DNA of 64,000 nucleotides from Begonia masoniana (GCA_022432975.1 CM039502.1:362375-426374), one strand, 5' to 3'; counted from the stretch's first letter, positions 13,201 through 26,863 are shown. The notes: generated by a model not told the origin, from the letters alone. Numbers and translations are program-made.

Positions 13201-16200
13201 CACACATTTGTAATTGAATGTATTGAACATTAGATACTATCTTGAACTTATTTGATAAGCATTGAAACTAAATGATCTTATTCCTATCGATCTCTTGTAT
13301 ATTTGGATCATTCTTCAATAAGGCAATATCTGAAATATTTGATCTTTTGGTTGCTTACAGTTTTTTGGTTGGAATTTTTCTTCTCAAGTGTTTTAGAATC
13401 TTCACTTGTAGTTGACGATGTTAATGTTGAGCATATGAAGGTTGGAACAACTAGAAGGATGGTAGCAGCAGCATATGGGAGGAGGTCTGGAGAAGTAAAT
13501 CTTTCTGTTTTAGAAAATTTGGTAAATGATTACCCTCTTCCAGAATTCATTAAAAAAAAATTTCTTTTTCTTTTTTCTTTTTAATAATTCGAAGAAAATC
13601 AAGATAGAACTTCTTGAGTCTTATGGAATCATCTTAGATTTACCAATCAAAGGAAAAACCCTTTATCTTCACTAGGAGAAAATCTTCTTGAGTTGATTTT
13701 GCTGTTGTTCGTGTACTCTTCATTTGAGAAGCTTTAAAAAATGCTTCCTATTTCTTTCTGGCATTTTACAAAATTGTTGAGCTTCACATGTCATCTGGAA
13801 TATTTGCATAGCTCCCTATTATGTGTCGTTGACTATGTCGTGTAACCCGATTTTAGTAATAGAAATGTTACATTTTCGAATAGAAAAACTATCAAATCTT
13901 CTTCATCGTCATTCTTCTTTCATGAAATCTCGGTTCCTTACAGAGAATCTACGGAAATGAAATTACTAACAGAAAATGTAAAATACGACAAAAACCAACA
14001 CACCCTCCTTCTTGTCCTTTGCCTCCTTTATCCTCTCCTCTCTAACGGCATTTGATTCTCCCCTCCTCTTTACTTGGGCTTTATGCTCTGGACTTTGCTT
14101 CTGATTTTCCTGGTGGCCCAGCTCTTGAGTCCATGCTTGAGATCACTCGGTTCAGCTGGTTCTCGGTTCTCATGACAGTCACCCCCCTTGAAACAACCTT
14201 GTCCCCAAGGTTGAAAATCCGGAAACTGGGATCGAACGAGTTCAGCATCCATCCACGAAGCGGCTTCGGCTAGTTGTCCTTCCCAAAGAATAAGCCATTG
14301 AGTCACAGGAAAATTGCCTCGCTTGACAACCCGTGTTTGGAGCACGGAATGGGGAATGTGAACATCTGTAGCGATTGTGAATTCTGGTGGCAAAGACAGG
14401 GCTGGAATAGAATCTTTGCCAATAACCTTTTTTAGAAGAGAAACATGAAACACTGGATGGAGACGAGCGCCGTCAGGCAATGCTAACCTGTAAGCCACCT
14501 TACCATGTCGGGCCAAAACCTGGAAGGGACCGAAGTAGCGGGGAGCCAGCTTATGGGAAGATCTATGCTGAACAGAATGCTGTCTATACGGTTGGAGTTT
14601 TAAAAACACCCAATCACCCACGTCAAAGTGACGCTCTGTCCTGTTTTGGTCAGCATAGACCTTCATTCGGTTCTGGGCTGCAGCGATGTTAGCTCTTAAA
14701 ATGTTATTCATGGTATGACGTTCCTGCAAAAATCCAGCTGCTGCCGACGATTTAGGTGGCAGATAAGGACCTAATGCTAGTCGAGGCGGAGATTCGCCGT
14801 ACAAAGCCTCAAAAGGAGTCATCCGAATAGCTGTATGGAGTGTAGTGTTATACCACCATTCGGCCAATGGCAGCCATTGACGTCAAGAAGCCGGTTTCTG
14901 AAAAGACATGCATCGGAGGTACATTTCAAGACATTGGTTCACCCTCTCCGTTTGTCCATCCGTTTCCGGGTGATAGGCGGTAGATAAACGTAACTCCGTC
15001 CCCAAAGAAGAAAGAAGTGATTGCCAGAAACCAGATAAAAATATGGGATTCCTGTCGGAAACAATTGAAAGTGGCAGCCCATGGAGTTTGAAAATATCAT
15101 CCAGAAAAATATTGGCTACCTGTATCGCTGTAAAAGGAGGCCGAAGTGCCAGAAAATGGGCATACTTGGTGAAACGATCCACCACGACAAGGATGCAATT
15201 GGAATGAAGAGAGCTCGGTAGACCTTCAATGAAATCCATTGCGATGTGTGTCCACGGACTATGAGGTATCGGCATCGGTTGGAGAAGCCCCGGATAGGAA
15301 ACATGCTCACCTTTGCAGCGTTGACAGGTTTCACAGTTGCGAACAAAAGAATGGACGTCGGTTGTCAACCCTGGCCACCAAAACAAAGCTTTAGCTCTAT
15401 GCAGGGTGGCCTGAATGCCAGAGTGACCCCCCTCCGCCGTGCTATGGATGTTGATAAGAAGTTTTTTGCGGATATCGTTTCCCTGTCCTATAACAAGTTT
15501 ATCTTTGAATCGTAACAGGCCATGCTGAAGAGTAAAAGTGGGTTCATGGGCCGGATCCAAGGCCTTCGACGATAAGATATTGGCGGCCCACTTATCTCCA
15601 TCATAACTGGAAAGAACTTCGTCGACCCATGCCGGAGAGACCACTGATAACGCTGTACATTGGATGAGAGTGTGATCAAAAAAACCAGGTCGCCGAGACA
15701 AAGCATCGGCAACGACGTTCAGACGCCCTTGCTTATACTCGATAACATAATCCAAGCCCAGAAGTTTAGTAAGCCACTTCTGTTGGATAAGCGTCGTAAT
15801 CCGTTGCTCCAATAAATACTTGAGAGAGTTGTGATCCGTCTGAATTATAAACTTGTGACCCTCCAAGTAGTGACGCCAGAGTTGGACTACGGACACCAGA
15901 GCTAAAAGCTCTTTCTCGTATATCGAAAGACCCATGTTCTTCGAGTGGAAAGGTTTGCTCATGAAAGCAATGGCTTTGCGATGCTGCATTAAAATGGCCC
16001 CCATACCGCCAAGGCACGCATCTTTTTGAATGATGAAAGGTAGTGAGAAATCTGGTAAAGCCAATATAGGAGGGTTGCTCATAGCTGTCTTGAGAATCTC
16101 GAATGCACAGGTAGCTTCGGCATTCCAAATGAAAGAATTCTTCTTGAGAAGTGTTGTCAGCAGTTTAGCCAACATGCCATAACTCTTGATAAACTTTCTG

Positions 16201-19200
16201 TAGTACCCGGTTAATCCTAAAAAACCACAGAGCTGTTTGCTTGTGGTTGGAATCGGCCAAGAAACCATGGCCTCGATTTTGGCAGGATCAGCCTGGACTC
16301 CATCACCGGAGATGAGATGCCCCAAATAATTGACCCGCTGCTGAGCAAAAACACATTTAGACTCTTTGACCACTAGGTGATGTTGCTGCAGGACTGAGAG
16401 CACAACCCGAAGATGTGAGCAATGATCTGCCAGTGACGGGCTATAGATAAGAATGTCATCGAAGAATACCAAAAGGAAGTGCCGGAGGTACGGTTGGAAG
16501 ATATGATTCATAAGAGATTGGAAAGTCGCCGGCGCATTGGTGAGGCCGAATGGCATGACTTTGAATTCATAGAGCCCGTGGTGCGTTTTGAAAGCGGTCT
16601 TGTGGCAGTCGGCGGTGACAACCCGAATCTGGTGGTAGCCAGCTCGTAGGTCCAGTTTTGAAAAATACTGCGACCCGTGTAGCTCGTCCAGTAATTCGTC
16701 GATGATGGGCATAGGAAATTTGTCCTTGACCGTGAGAGCATTGAGTTGGCGATAGTCCACACAAAAACGCCATTGCCCGTCTTTTTTCTTGACCAAAAGG
16801 ACAGGGGAAGCAAAAGAGTTGTTGCTCGGAGCGATGATGCCGTCTACTAGCATTTCCCGCACCAACTTTTCGATCTCTGCCTTCTGAGAAAACGGGCAGT
16901 GATATGGTAGAATACGGAAAGGTTTTGCGTCGGCCTTGAGAGGAATAGCATGATCGTGGTTCCGTACCAGGGGAAGCCCCGACGGCTCAGCAAACACTGC
17001 CGCGAAATCGCGAATGACGGCGGAAATCTCATATGGTATCACCGGAGCACTGGGTTCGACGTTGGCAGCCAAATACGCGATGTAGCCCAGAGGATTGAGC
17101 TGGAGGAGGGATCTGAATAAAGCTAATTGGGCTCCCTCTAATGGCTTCGCCTGCAGCTCATAGGAAAGGGATACTGGCAAGCCTTGGTAATGGATCAGGA
17201 TATGTGAGTTGGGCGGATCAAACGTGACTGGGCTGTGGGCCGAAATCCAGTCAATGCCCAAATTAAGGTCGCTGCCGCCGAACGACAATCGCCAAAGATG
17301 AAAAGAGAAAGGCAAACCTCCCATTTTCCACGAAATCGGAACTTCCAGAGCAGCGCTGGCCAGTTGTTCTCCATTTGCCACCGTGACCATCACCTGGCTA
17401 TCGTTTCGGAGGCGGAGACAAAGACGATTGACCAACTGGGCGCTGATGAAGCTGTGAGAGCTCCCGCTGTCGATGAGTATCGAGACTAGCTGATGGCCAA
17501 TGATTCCGGCGATGCGCACCACCGATTGGTTAGTCTGGCCAGTGAGAGCGTGTAAGGAAACCTCTGGGAAAGGTTCTTTGGGATCCAGACCAGGTTCTTG
17601 GTCTAGAGTCGCCTCCCTCGGGTCATCTTCATCATCTGACGCTCCCACAAGCAGGTTTAATGTTCTGTTCTTACAGATGTGGCCACTGAAGTATTTCTCA
17701 TCACATTTGAAGCATAAGCCCATTTTGCGCTTGAGCTGTAAATCCGCGTGTGACACCCTTTGCAATAGGCTGGGTGATTTTGCAATGTCGGTGTTCAAGT
17801 CGCCGGCCACTCTGCTAGGTGGGCCCTTCGGAGGTTCTGTCCAACGCGTCGAAGACGAGAACCGTGAGCCTCGAGCAGCTTTTAACGCCGATTCCTGCAA
17901 TACGGCGACTTCAATGGCTTGTTCCAAATTTTCCGAACGAGCAATGCGGACCATGGCACGCACTTCTTCCTTCAGACCACTTGCAAATCCGGCGACCCAA
18001 AATAAATCCAGCATGTGTGGCAGGAGTGGTTGGGCTTGAGCCTTAAGCTCCTCGAATTTTTCCAGATAGTCCAAAATGGAGCCTGTTTGTCGCACCTTAT
18101 ACAATGCCTCTAGAGCGTCTTCCCCTGGTTTCGTCGAGAATCTTTTACACAAAGCAGTGGAGAATTGGTGCCAGTTGAATCATGGTCTGTTCGCCACCCA
18201 CTCGTGATACCATACGTCGGCTTAATCTCCCAAGAATAGTTCGGCCATTTCCATTTTCTGCAGATCATTCATGTGATGAAGATCAAAGTATTTGTCAGCT
18301 TTGCGAATCCATTCCAGTGGGTTGTCTCCCGTGAACATTTGTAGCTCCAGTTTAGGAAATCTTGGTGGCTGCTGGAAACCGAAATGTGGATGTTCCTCCA
18401 CGGCTACAGGAGGTGAGTATGGTGGAGGCCGTGAAATGTGGTCCGCCCTGGCCGGTGGTGGTATGGGTTGCAGGTGAGGCGGGATCCAAGTATTAGATCC
18501 CGATTGTGTTACGGGTTCGCATCCCATAGGTCGTTTCAGCCACGCTTCCCTCTGACGAACGTTGCTCGGCCCCGCCTCCGATATAAGAGGTGAGTTGGGC
18601 AAGTTACGCACTGGAGGAATTCCTGGTGTTCTGGGCTTCTCGCCTGGTTCTGTTGCTCCTGGTATGGAATGTGTTAGCTTGGTCAGCATTGCTAACACCG
18701 CCTCCGGGGTCGTTTTCAGGTCCTAAAGATTCTGGTCGGTAGTGGACGCCTTCGCTGCCATGCTAGTCATCTCGTTCTTCATTTCCTGAAACCCTTCGGT
18801 GAGTTTTCTCAGACTCTCCTCGTTCGATTTCGCTCTCGTCTCTCTCATTCTCTCCGATCGTGGCTGCTTTGATACCACTTGTCGTGTAACCCGATTTTAG
18901 TAATAGAAATGTTACACTTTCGAATAGAAAAACTATCAAATCTTCTTCATCGTCATTCTTCTTTCATGAAATCTCGGTTCCTTACAGAGAATCTACAGAA
19001 ATGAAATTACTAACAGAAAATGTAAAATACGACAAAAACCAACACACCCTTCTTCTTGTCCTTTGCCTCCTTTATCCTCTCCTCTCTAACGGCATTTGAT
19101 TCTCCCCTCCTCTTTACTTGGGCTTTATGCTCTGGACTATGCTTCTGATTTTCCTTGTGGCCCAGCTCTTGAGTCCATGCTTGAGATCACTCGGTTCAGC

Positions 19201-22200
19201 TGGTTCTCGGTTCTCATGACAGCTACATTTGACAGACGTGCATGTGAATGTTTTAGCTGACGATATTGTAGTCTAAATTAATCAGACTATATATTACTCG
19301 GTGTCAGCTTTATTTTTTTAAGTAAAATTTTGTTGTTTATGTCATCTGGTGACAAAATATTATGTTGTTTAATCTTCAAATATTTGGAAGATATAACATG
19401 ATTTCTTGATGGTTTTCTCGTTGTGAAGTTATTGATGTGATTTTTTTTTATTGGGGAATTCTTAGAAATTTGGTTTTGTTGTTTTGTATAGGTGCAGTTG
19501 CGCCATAAATTGGCTCGTTTACTTGGCTATTCAAACTATGCTGACTACGCAGTTGACCATAGAATGGCAAAGACACCTTCAAAGGTTTATCTAATGATGT
19601 TATTTCTTAATGAGAACCGGCGAAAGTAAATTTTCAACATTTTGCTTCACCTTTTGATCTTTCTAAGCAATTATATGTAGATCCTGGTCTTATTCCAAAG
19701 TTTTCTTACTTGGTATGTTGCGGGGGAAGGTTGCACAGGAATGTGGTTACTGTGGTGTAATTCCCACTAATTGTAATACTCATTGCCTTGTTATCTTAAA
19801 TAATAAAGCTGATTATGGTGTTTATCCAGGTATTTGAATTCTTGGAGAATATTTCTACCAGTTTGACAGATTTGGCTTCCGGAGAACTTGCTACTCTAAA
19901 GGAGTTAAAGGTTGGGCTCTATTTATATGTTTTGTTCTATAGTTTCACGTCTAACATTACATATTATGTGCGGATCAGAAGAACGAGGAAGGAGATTTTC
20001 CGTTTGGGATAGAAGATCTTTTATACTATGTCAAGAAGGTAGAAGAGCAACATCTTAATATAGATTTTGTGGCTCTTAAGCAATACTTTCCTATCAGATT
20101 GGTTCTATCTGGTGTCTTTAAAATAGTCCAAGATCTTTTTGGTAAGTATCCATTTCTCAAATTTGGAAGGATAATTCTTATTTGATTTGAACTGTGGACT
20201 TGTCAAATTACTGCTTGTGAAGTAGGCGTGATCACATGACTATCTTTCTTTGTCCAGGTTTAAGGTTAGAGGAAGTGACTAATGCTGAAGTTTGGCATAG
20301 TGATGTAACATTGTTTTCAGTTTTCGACTTAAATTCTGGTGAATTAATGGGTTATTTCTACCTTGATATGTACACAAGGTTAGATTTTTAATTTTCTCAA
20401 AGCTTCTGGCGTGTATTATTTTTGATTAGAGAAATTTTGAACAGGTTCGGAAAGTATGGTCATACCTGTGTGGTGGCTCTTCAAAATAGTGCATTGTGTT
20501 ACAATGGTGCACGTCAGGTGATTGTCTGATACTTGTAAATCTGGCGTTTATATTTCTATTTACCTATCAAACTATTAAACTGAGTGTTTTTACTTTTACT
20601 GTTTATTATTGATAGATACCAGTGGCATTATTGATAGCTCAGTTTCACAAGGATGTTGATGGACGTCCTGGGTTACTAAGATTCTCTGAAGTGGTCAATC
20701 TTCTCCATGAGTTTGGTCATGTGGTACGTTGTATGATTTCACTTGTTATCTTCATAATAAGCACATAGATGCTTGGCATTCACAATTACACACGCATGCG
20801 AGTTCTTTTACAGTATACTGCAATCTGGAAACCATTTGTATGTCTAAGTTTCAGTCTTGAACCTATGAAACTAGTATGACATGTAATCTTTTTTTTTATT
20901 TGCCCAAAATGACAATCGATGCAAAGAAGAATCTCTTACTTCATATACTTGAATGTAAACTTTGTATGACTACTTTAAACAACAGCATGTTACTCTTCAC
21001 TTCTTCATGCATTTTTAATTCTTTTCTCAATCTCTATATATTTTGGTTGGCAAATTTATGTGACTAATAAGTTCTCTCTATTTTATATTGTCCTACTGCG
21101 GATACATTTGGCATTGATTAAAACCTCCATATTTGTTTATATGGCCTGTAGGTCCAACATATTTGCAACCGTGCATCATTTGTTCGATTTTCAGGCCTTC
21201 ATGTGGACCCAGATTTTGTTGAGATTCCTTCTCAAATGCTAGAAAATTGGTAACTTAGTAGATTGTGGTATTTGATTGGGATTTGAGACGTTGGTGGACC
21301 TCATTCTCTAATATTCTTGAATTTATAGGTGTTACGAAAGCTTGTCTTTAAAGTTGTTATCTGGTTTCCATCAGGTGAGACAACAAATCATGCTATTTCA
21401 GTTACTGAAATATTCTCACTTAATTCTAAGTCGCCATTAATTAAACGCAATAAAGTCTTGTCAGACATTTGTTTATAAAAAACATTCAAAGATTCTCTTT
21501 TCTAATTCTTGAATGCATTAAAAATATAAACAAGTAGCTTTACTAGATGGCTTGGTCCGTGGAAATTCTGTAATGTGGGGTTTATCTACAATTGATGTGA
21601 TCCAGGATATTACGAAGCCTATCAAAGATGAAACTTGTGAATCACTAAAAAGATGGCGATATTCCTTTTCTGCACTTAAATTAAAGCAGGAGATTCTTTA
21701 TTGTAAGTGTTCTCTCCTTGTGCGCGTGTGTATGGGTGGGGAGGGAATGTCACTTGAGCAGTAGAAGTAAAGATTTTTATGGGAGTAATATTGACTTGTT
21801 AAACAATTGGGGGTACTGAATTACAGTGTACTTGATAAAAGCCACTTTTGCTCATAATCACTGCTTTCTGTAAGGTAATTGGTCATTTTCTGTATTGTTA
21901 GGTCTTTTTGATCAGATAATACATTCCTCTGACAATATTGACATCGTTGAATTATTCAAGCATCTTCATCCAAAGGTAATTTCTGAAACTTCCATTATTT
22001 TTTGTATTTGCTAGCTATTACATTTAGTTGCGTTTCTCCAGGTGATGTTAGGGTTGCCGATGTTGGAGGGAGCTAGTCCAGCTTCATGTTTTCCGCGTAG
22101 CGCTATTGGTTATGAAGCTGCATGTTACAGTCGAATTTGGAGTGAGGTTTGAATTAACGTCATTCTTTATTTTTTTTAGCTTTAACACCAAATTCTTGTG

Positions 22201-22714
22201 GAATTGATCTTAGAACAGTTGTGTTAGGATTGCATATCTCTGCCAAATAACACACTTGAAGAGAGTTCATTTTCATTGTGCTGACCTGTTGAAGCCATCA
22301 ATGATGTATTGAACATTTCAGGTCTTTGCATCTGATATATTTGTGTCAAAGTTTCGTGATGGTCTTTTCAATCAACACGTCGGCATGCAGTTCAGAAACA
22401 AGGTAAAATTAGGTAGTGTTGCTGATGAAAGTTTCATATTTGGATAATGACAAGATTCCACATTAAATTATTATGCAGTTATTTATCCTCATTAATCTCC
22501 TAATTCTGCAATTGGTTTCTCCTCTGGCTTCTCTTCAATTTACACCGAAGATCTTGTGTGAGTTTTTTTAAATCATTAGTTATTTCTTTATATGGCCGCT
22601 CAGGTATTGGCCCCGGGAGGAGCAAAGGAGCCTATCGAAGCGCTGACAGATTTTCTGGGCAGAGAGCCATCGATTCATCCTTTTGTGGACATAAAATCTG
22701 AATATAACTTTTGA
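10247..22714 (+). CDS. Thimet-oligopeptidase-like zinc metallopeptidase (M3)
   Basis: Twenty exons: 10247-10388, 10472-10593, 10944-11107, 12006-12096, 12274-12453, 12708-12788, 13441-13521, 19492-19584, 19830-19910, 19979-20141, 20258-20378, 20445-20517, 20616-20723, 21152-21249, 21329-21374, 21606-21702, 21902-21975, 22042-22146, 22322-22402, 22604-22714. Every junction is in phase, giving 703 residues, the size of plant TOP-like enzymes. The zinc site HEFGH is at 495-499 and the third ligand Glu524 in [13 protein letters not shown] has exact M3 spacing. A hydrophobic segment at about 17-40 ([17 protein letters not shown]) suggests an N-terminal membrane anchor. The enzyme should cleave short peptides. 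Intron 7 is 5970 bp because it holds a gypsy element; the exons are undamaged. Resembles At1g67690 (memory). Confidence 0.93.
13836..14177 (-). repeat. 3' LTR of the gypsy element
   Basis: 342 bp, about 98.5 percent identical by eye to 18880-19221. In element orientation it starts TGTCATGAG at 14177 and ends CACGACA at 13836. Confidence 0.93.
14070..18848 (-). pseudogene. Gypsy gag-pol polyprotein with four in-frame stops
   Basis: A single frame of 1593 codons starts at ATG 18848 ([11 protein letters not shown]). It is broken only by nonsense codons: TAG at 18723-18725, TAA at 18222-18224, TGA at 18180-18182 and TGA at 14883-14885. No frameshift is seen. In order it carries gag, a zinc knuckle ([14 protein letters not shown]), an aspartic protease ([11 protein letters not shown]), reverse transcriptase (FDDILIYS), RNase H, integrase (zinc-binding HHCC region and DDE core) and a C-terminal chromodomain-like WEG...ASWMDAE segment. 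At least the two TGA stops fit G-to-A change on the element strand. Its terminal stop TAG lies inside the 3' LTR. Not autonomous as it stands. Confidence 0.92.
18880..19221 (-). repeat. 5' LTR of the gypsy element
   Basis: 342 bp matching 13836-14177 with five base differences seen by eye. The primer-binding site adjoins it at about 18862-18879. Confidence 0.93.
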
Positions 22715-23837
22715 GGGAGAAGAAGGGTTGTTTCCAAGTCTGAAGCAGTGGTAGAGTAATCTATACGAGTTTATATTCTAAAGAGGCGTAGAGGATGAGG
22801 TCTTTTTTTGGGGTACGGTGCTTGATCAAATAGCACATCAGTTTTAAAGAAATGATCAATCTTGTATTGTGTTTAATCATGTATTATTTGGGTGTCCCCC
22901 ACTCGTAATTCAGCTTCTTTCTCGTCCTAACAAGAGTAGATACTTTATTTTGAAGAGTTTACACCTACTCCGTCATCAAAATTTTTAATATAACGAAAGA
23001 TTAAACGTAGTATTATTTCAATCTAAATAACTCGAGATGGTTCGGTTTATTATTTATATAACACTAAGGAATCTGACGGGCTTTAATGGACTCATAAAAG
23101 TAACCTAGCTACAGTGGTGTGGCAACGCGGCAGCCAGAAGGTTGGACCGTTGGAGCCGGTGGCCTGGCCGGGGCGGCGGGGCATAAACAAATGCAAAACA
23201 GAAAATAAAAAGAAACAGAAAATGGACAATCTCCCGAGACAGGGACAGCGATCGCGGAGGAATCACGAGCGCCAACAAGCCTCCTCGGTCAACAAACAAC
23301 AACTGCAAAGCAGACCACTCGTTCCTCTCTCTCAGTAATGCTCCATCCCTTCCCCTCCACTCTCCGCTTCTGTTTCTCTCTGCATCTCCCATCTGCGCCC
23401 TGTTAATGCGCTCTCTTTTCAATCCCTCTCTCACTCGGGACGAAGGGTCAAGTGATTGCTTGATAGAAATGCTTCTGATATTTGTCTCCTAGTCGTTTTT
23501 GGATGCTCATGTTTAGCGAGGACTCGACTTTTTTTTACACGGTTCTAGTTATAAGAAATTGACTTCTTGGCTTTTTCCTTTGGAAGATTTGAAATTGGGA
23601 GAAATCGCAGCCGGTTCTGATCTGCATATTTAGGAGGTGTTGCTTCTGTTTTTTTTTTTTTTTGGAAGCAGAAAGGGGGTTTAGCCCCCTTTTATGCGCA
23701 TAATGGACCTTTTATTCTTGGTCTATCCTGTACGTGTCTGACAAAACAGGTTTGCTTCTTAGGATAATAATACTTCGGGAACCAGTGTTGTCATTTTCAG
23801 GACGCTGCAGGTTTTTTTTTCTTATTGTGTATGAATC
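22715..23837. promoter_or_regulatory. Spacer and probable 5' UTR of the PP2A B56 gene
   Basis: The first 300 bases should hold the M3 peptidase 3' UTR. The region from about 23300 is CT-rich, typical of plant leaders, and runs into the B56 start at 23838. A possible leader intron lies before 23838 but I could not fix its borders. No other gene is visible. Confidence 0.5.
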
Positions 23838-26800
23838 ATGATCAATAGATTATTTAATAAACTCCCCCGAAAATCATCCAAGAGTTCTGAAAGTCGTGAA
23901 CATGGTGGAAGTGGAAGCCATCAATCATATTCGAATTCCTATACTTCTACTAGTTCAAGAAGTAGTGATTTGGGAGCTACCAAGTCTGGAAAGATTACTA
24001 CTTTTCCAGCGAACTACTCTATACTAGATGTGGGGCAAAATCATAATGGTAGCAAAGCCATGCGGGGGGCACCTGCAAAGCTCAATGGAAATCTTATATC
24101 TTCCTATGAAGCATTGCCTGGCTTCAAAGATGTTGCTAGTTCTGAGAAGCAAAATTTGTTCCTAAAAAAATTGAGCTTGTGTTGTGTTGTATTTGACTTT
24201 ACTGATCCGACAAAACACCTAAAAGAGAAGGAGATCAAGCGGCAGACATTGTTGGAGCTTGTGGATTATGCAACTTCCGTGACTAGTAAATTTTCAGAAA
24301 TTGTTATCCAAGAAGTTATCAAAATGGTATCTGCGAATATATTTCGGACTACCAGTCCTCAACCACGGGAGAACAAATTTGTCGAAGGCTTTGATTTGGA
24401 AGAGGAGGAGCCTATGATGGATGCTGTGTGGCCGCATTTGCAAATTGTATATGAGTTCTTTTTAAGATTTGTGTCATCATCAGAGATGGATGCGAAATTA
24501 GCCAAAAGATACATTGATCACTCCTTCATTCTGAAGCTGCTAGATCTTTTTGACTCTGAAGATCCTAGAGAAAGGGAATATTTGAAAACCATTGTGCACC
24601 GCATCTACGGCAAGTTCATGGTACATCGTCCATTTATCAGGAAAGCCATAAACAACATATTTTATCGTTTTATTTTGGAGACAGAAAAGCATAATGGGAT
24701 TGCTGAACTATTGGAAATCTTGGGAAGTATTATCAATGGGTTTGCTCTCCCTCTTAAAGAAGAACACAAATTGTTCCTTGTTCGGGTATTGATTCCTTTG
24801 CACAAACCAAAATGCTTATCGATGTATCACTTGCAGCTATCCTATTGCATCACACAGTTTGTGGAGAAAGATTGTAAACTTGCTGATACAGTTATAAGGA
24901 GTTTATTGAAGTACTGGCCCATCACAAATAGTTCTAAAGAGGTCATGTTCCTTGGTGAATTGGAGGAAGTACTAGAAGCGACTCAGCCACCAGAGTTCCA
25001 ACATTGCATGGTGCCCCTGTTTCGTCAGGTTGCTCGCTGTTTAAATAGTTATCACTTTCAGGTACATTAAGTTTTTAGGCCCCCACCCTTCATCATTTTC
25101 GTTTTCATGTAAACTGAAGTTTGAAAGATTCTCTTAAAATACGTTTCTTTATTATGCTTTGAATCTGCATCATGAATGACAATAAGTGTCTTGTTATATT
25201 TTGTCTAGTTATGGAGGATTTCTCTTTATGATTTTATGACCAAATTATTTTCTAGTGTAATTTATGCTAATTCCATATATTTATTTACGTACTTTTTCGA
25301 TATATACCTTACTTATTCCTTTTAATATATGATTGCTATTAATCTTTTCTCTCTTGTAAATGATTTCTCTTTTCATTTCTTTTGGTTTTGGTTCTTTAAT
25401 ATAAAACTTTTTTCACTGTCTTTGTTACTTATTTTAGCTCACTAATTTGTTCGCATTGTTGGATAGTTGCTAGGTTTTTGAGGTATCTTGATAAATTTAT
25501 TGAGTTATCCTAATAGATTTATGTTGAAAGTTTGGATGAGAAATGATAGTTGTTACATGATGGGAAGGGTAATGCAAGCAGCAAATAAAATAACAGAATT
25601 AAGTAATAGGCGCTATTAGATCTCAAATAGCGAACTTTATGGATAAAAGTTCAAAGGCAACGCAATCCATTTAGCTTAAGTATAAGGATCCGTGATTCTT
25701 CCCCGAAAGCAAAGTTCAGACTCATAACAAAAGTCCTTTTGCCTCTAGTTTTTGTAACCTTATCCTAGGCCCCTAACCAATGTTTATGCCTAGAATGGGT
25801 GGTTGATTGGATGTCTATCGCCCTTAAACAGAGATATAGTTGAAAGCTTTGAAAATGAGATTCTTAGATATTTATTAATGGTGAAAAAAGCCTGGGCTTC
25901 AGTTTCATTCACTCTCTTTGAGGTGGCTCTGCAAAAATACATTGATGTGATAGTGAATCATTTTTTCTTCACGTTTTTGGATGAAATTTATGTAACATGT
26001 GTGATTATCTTCTTCACTTTGGTAAATGTGGTTAATTCTCGATTACCATGTATGAAATTGTTTGTCCTAGTTGTCCAGAATCGCATATTAGTTTACAATT
26101 CTTGTGTGCTACTTACTCATGAGCAGTATTGTCATCAGGTATTTATTTTATTTTACTTTGCCTTTGCTCTTCTTGTTCCGATTTGTGATGCTTGATAGCA
26201 ATACATTGACATTTTGAAAATAAATTAAAAAGCATAAAACTAAATCAAATCCATATTTTAAGAGCTATGAACCCAGGTGAAGTGACATTCCGTTGCTGTA
26301 GAGTTATAATCAGTGCAATGAAACTTTTATCAAATTGTTTAGGAAGTTGGAAGTCACTGGCAAATTTCAAAAGGCAATCATCATTGCTTTATTATTATAT
26401 TGTGGTCTCTTCCATGAAAAGCTTTTCATATGGAAACATTGTTCTCCTCTCCACTAAAATAACCATTTCATATTTTAGTAGTGATGTCTTGCTTTTCCAG
26501 GTTGCAGAAAGGGCTTTATTTTTTTGGAACAATGATCACATCAAGAACTTGATTAAACAAAATCAGAAGGTCATACTTCCAATTATCTTCCCGGCATTGG
26601 AGAAAAATGCAATGAATCATTGGAATCAGGCTGTTCATAGCTTGACTTTAAACGTCCGTAAGATATTCTACGATCTCAATCCTGAACTATTCAACGAATG
26701 CTTACTCAAATTTCAAGAAGATGAATTGAAGGAAAATGCCAAGAAAGCAATACGGGAAGCCACGTGGACTCGTTTAGAACAACTTGCTGCAGAGAAATCC

Positions 26801-26863
26801 GTGAGCAATGAAGCTGTTCTAGTTTCCTATAAAGCCCCCTCTCAGACTTATTCAGGCCAGTGA
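23838..26863 (+). CDS. PP2A regulatory subunit B', B56 family
   Basis: Two exons, 23838-25061 (408 codons) and 26501-26863, join in phase 0 to 528 residues. After a Ser-rich N-terminus ([17 protein letters not shown]) comes the full B56 domain from about residue 100 to 500, including LYNSY-like [14 protein letters not shown] at the splice junction and [19 protein letters not shown]. These proteins select substrates for the PP2A trimer. The sequence best fits the plant B' gamma/zeta/eta type, but I would not fix the letter. The 1.44-kb intron contains a chance ORF (25803-26195). In Arabidopsis two B' genes lie close to SKIP14 on chromosome 3 (memory), which fits the context here. Confidence 0.93.

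Larger units (their letters stand above)
13836..19221 (-). mobile_element. Complete Ty3/gypsy chromovirus-type retrotransposon in intron 7 of the M3 peptidase gene
   Basis: A 5386-bp element in antisense to its host gene. Two 342-bp LTRs (TGTCATG...CACGACA in element orientation) frame one gag-pol reading frame. The primer-binding site beside the 5' LTR (about 18862-18879) reads TGGTATCAAAGC, one mismatch from the initiator-Met tRNA complement TGGTATCAGAGC. A purine tract AAGGGGGGTGA precedes the 3' LTR. The LTRs differ at 5 of 342 sites by my count. Flanks are GACTA on the left and GCTAC on the right, so no clean 5-bp target duplication. Short LTRs plus a chromodomain suggest a Reina-like lineage (inference). 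Confidence 0.93.

Noticed and set aside
17500..18039. 179-codon plus-strand ORF
   Set aside because: Antisense shadow of the gypsy gag-protease region; no recognised domain.
13831..19226. Five-base target duplication of the gypsy element
   Set aside because: Left GACTA and right GCTAC share only part of the sequence; not claimed.
25803..26195. 130-codon ORF in the PP2A intron
   Set aside because: AT-rich chance ORF; B56 exons on both sides splice cleanly over it.
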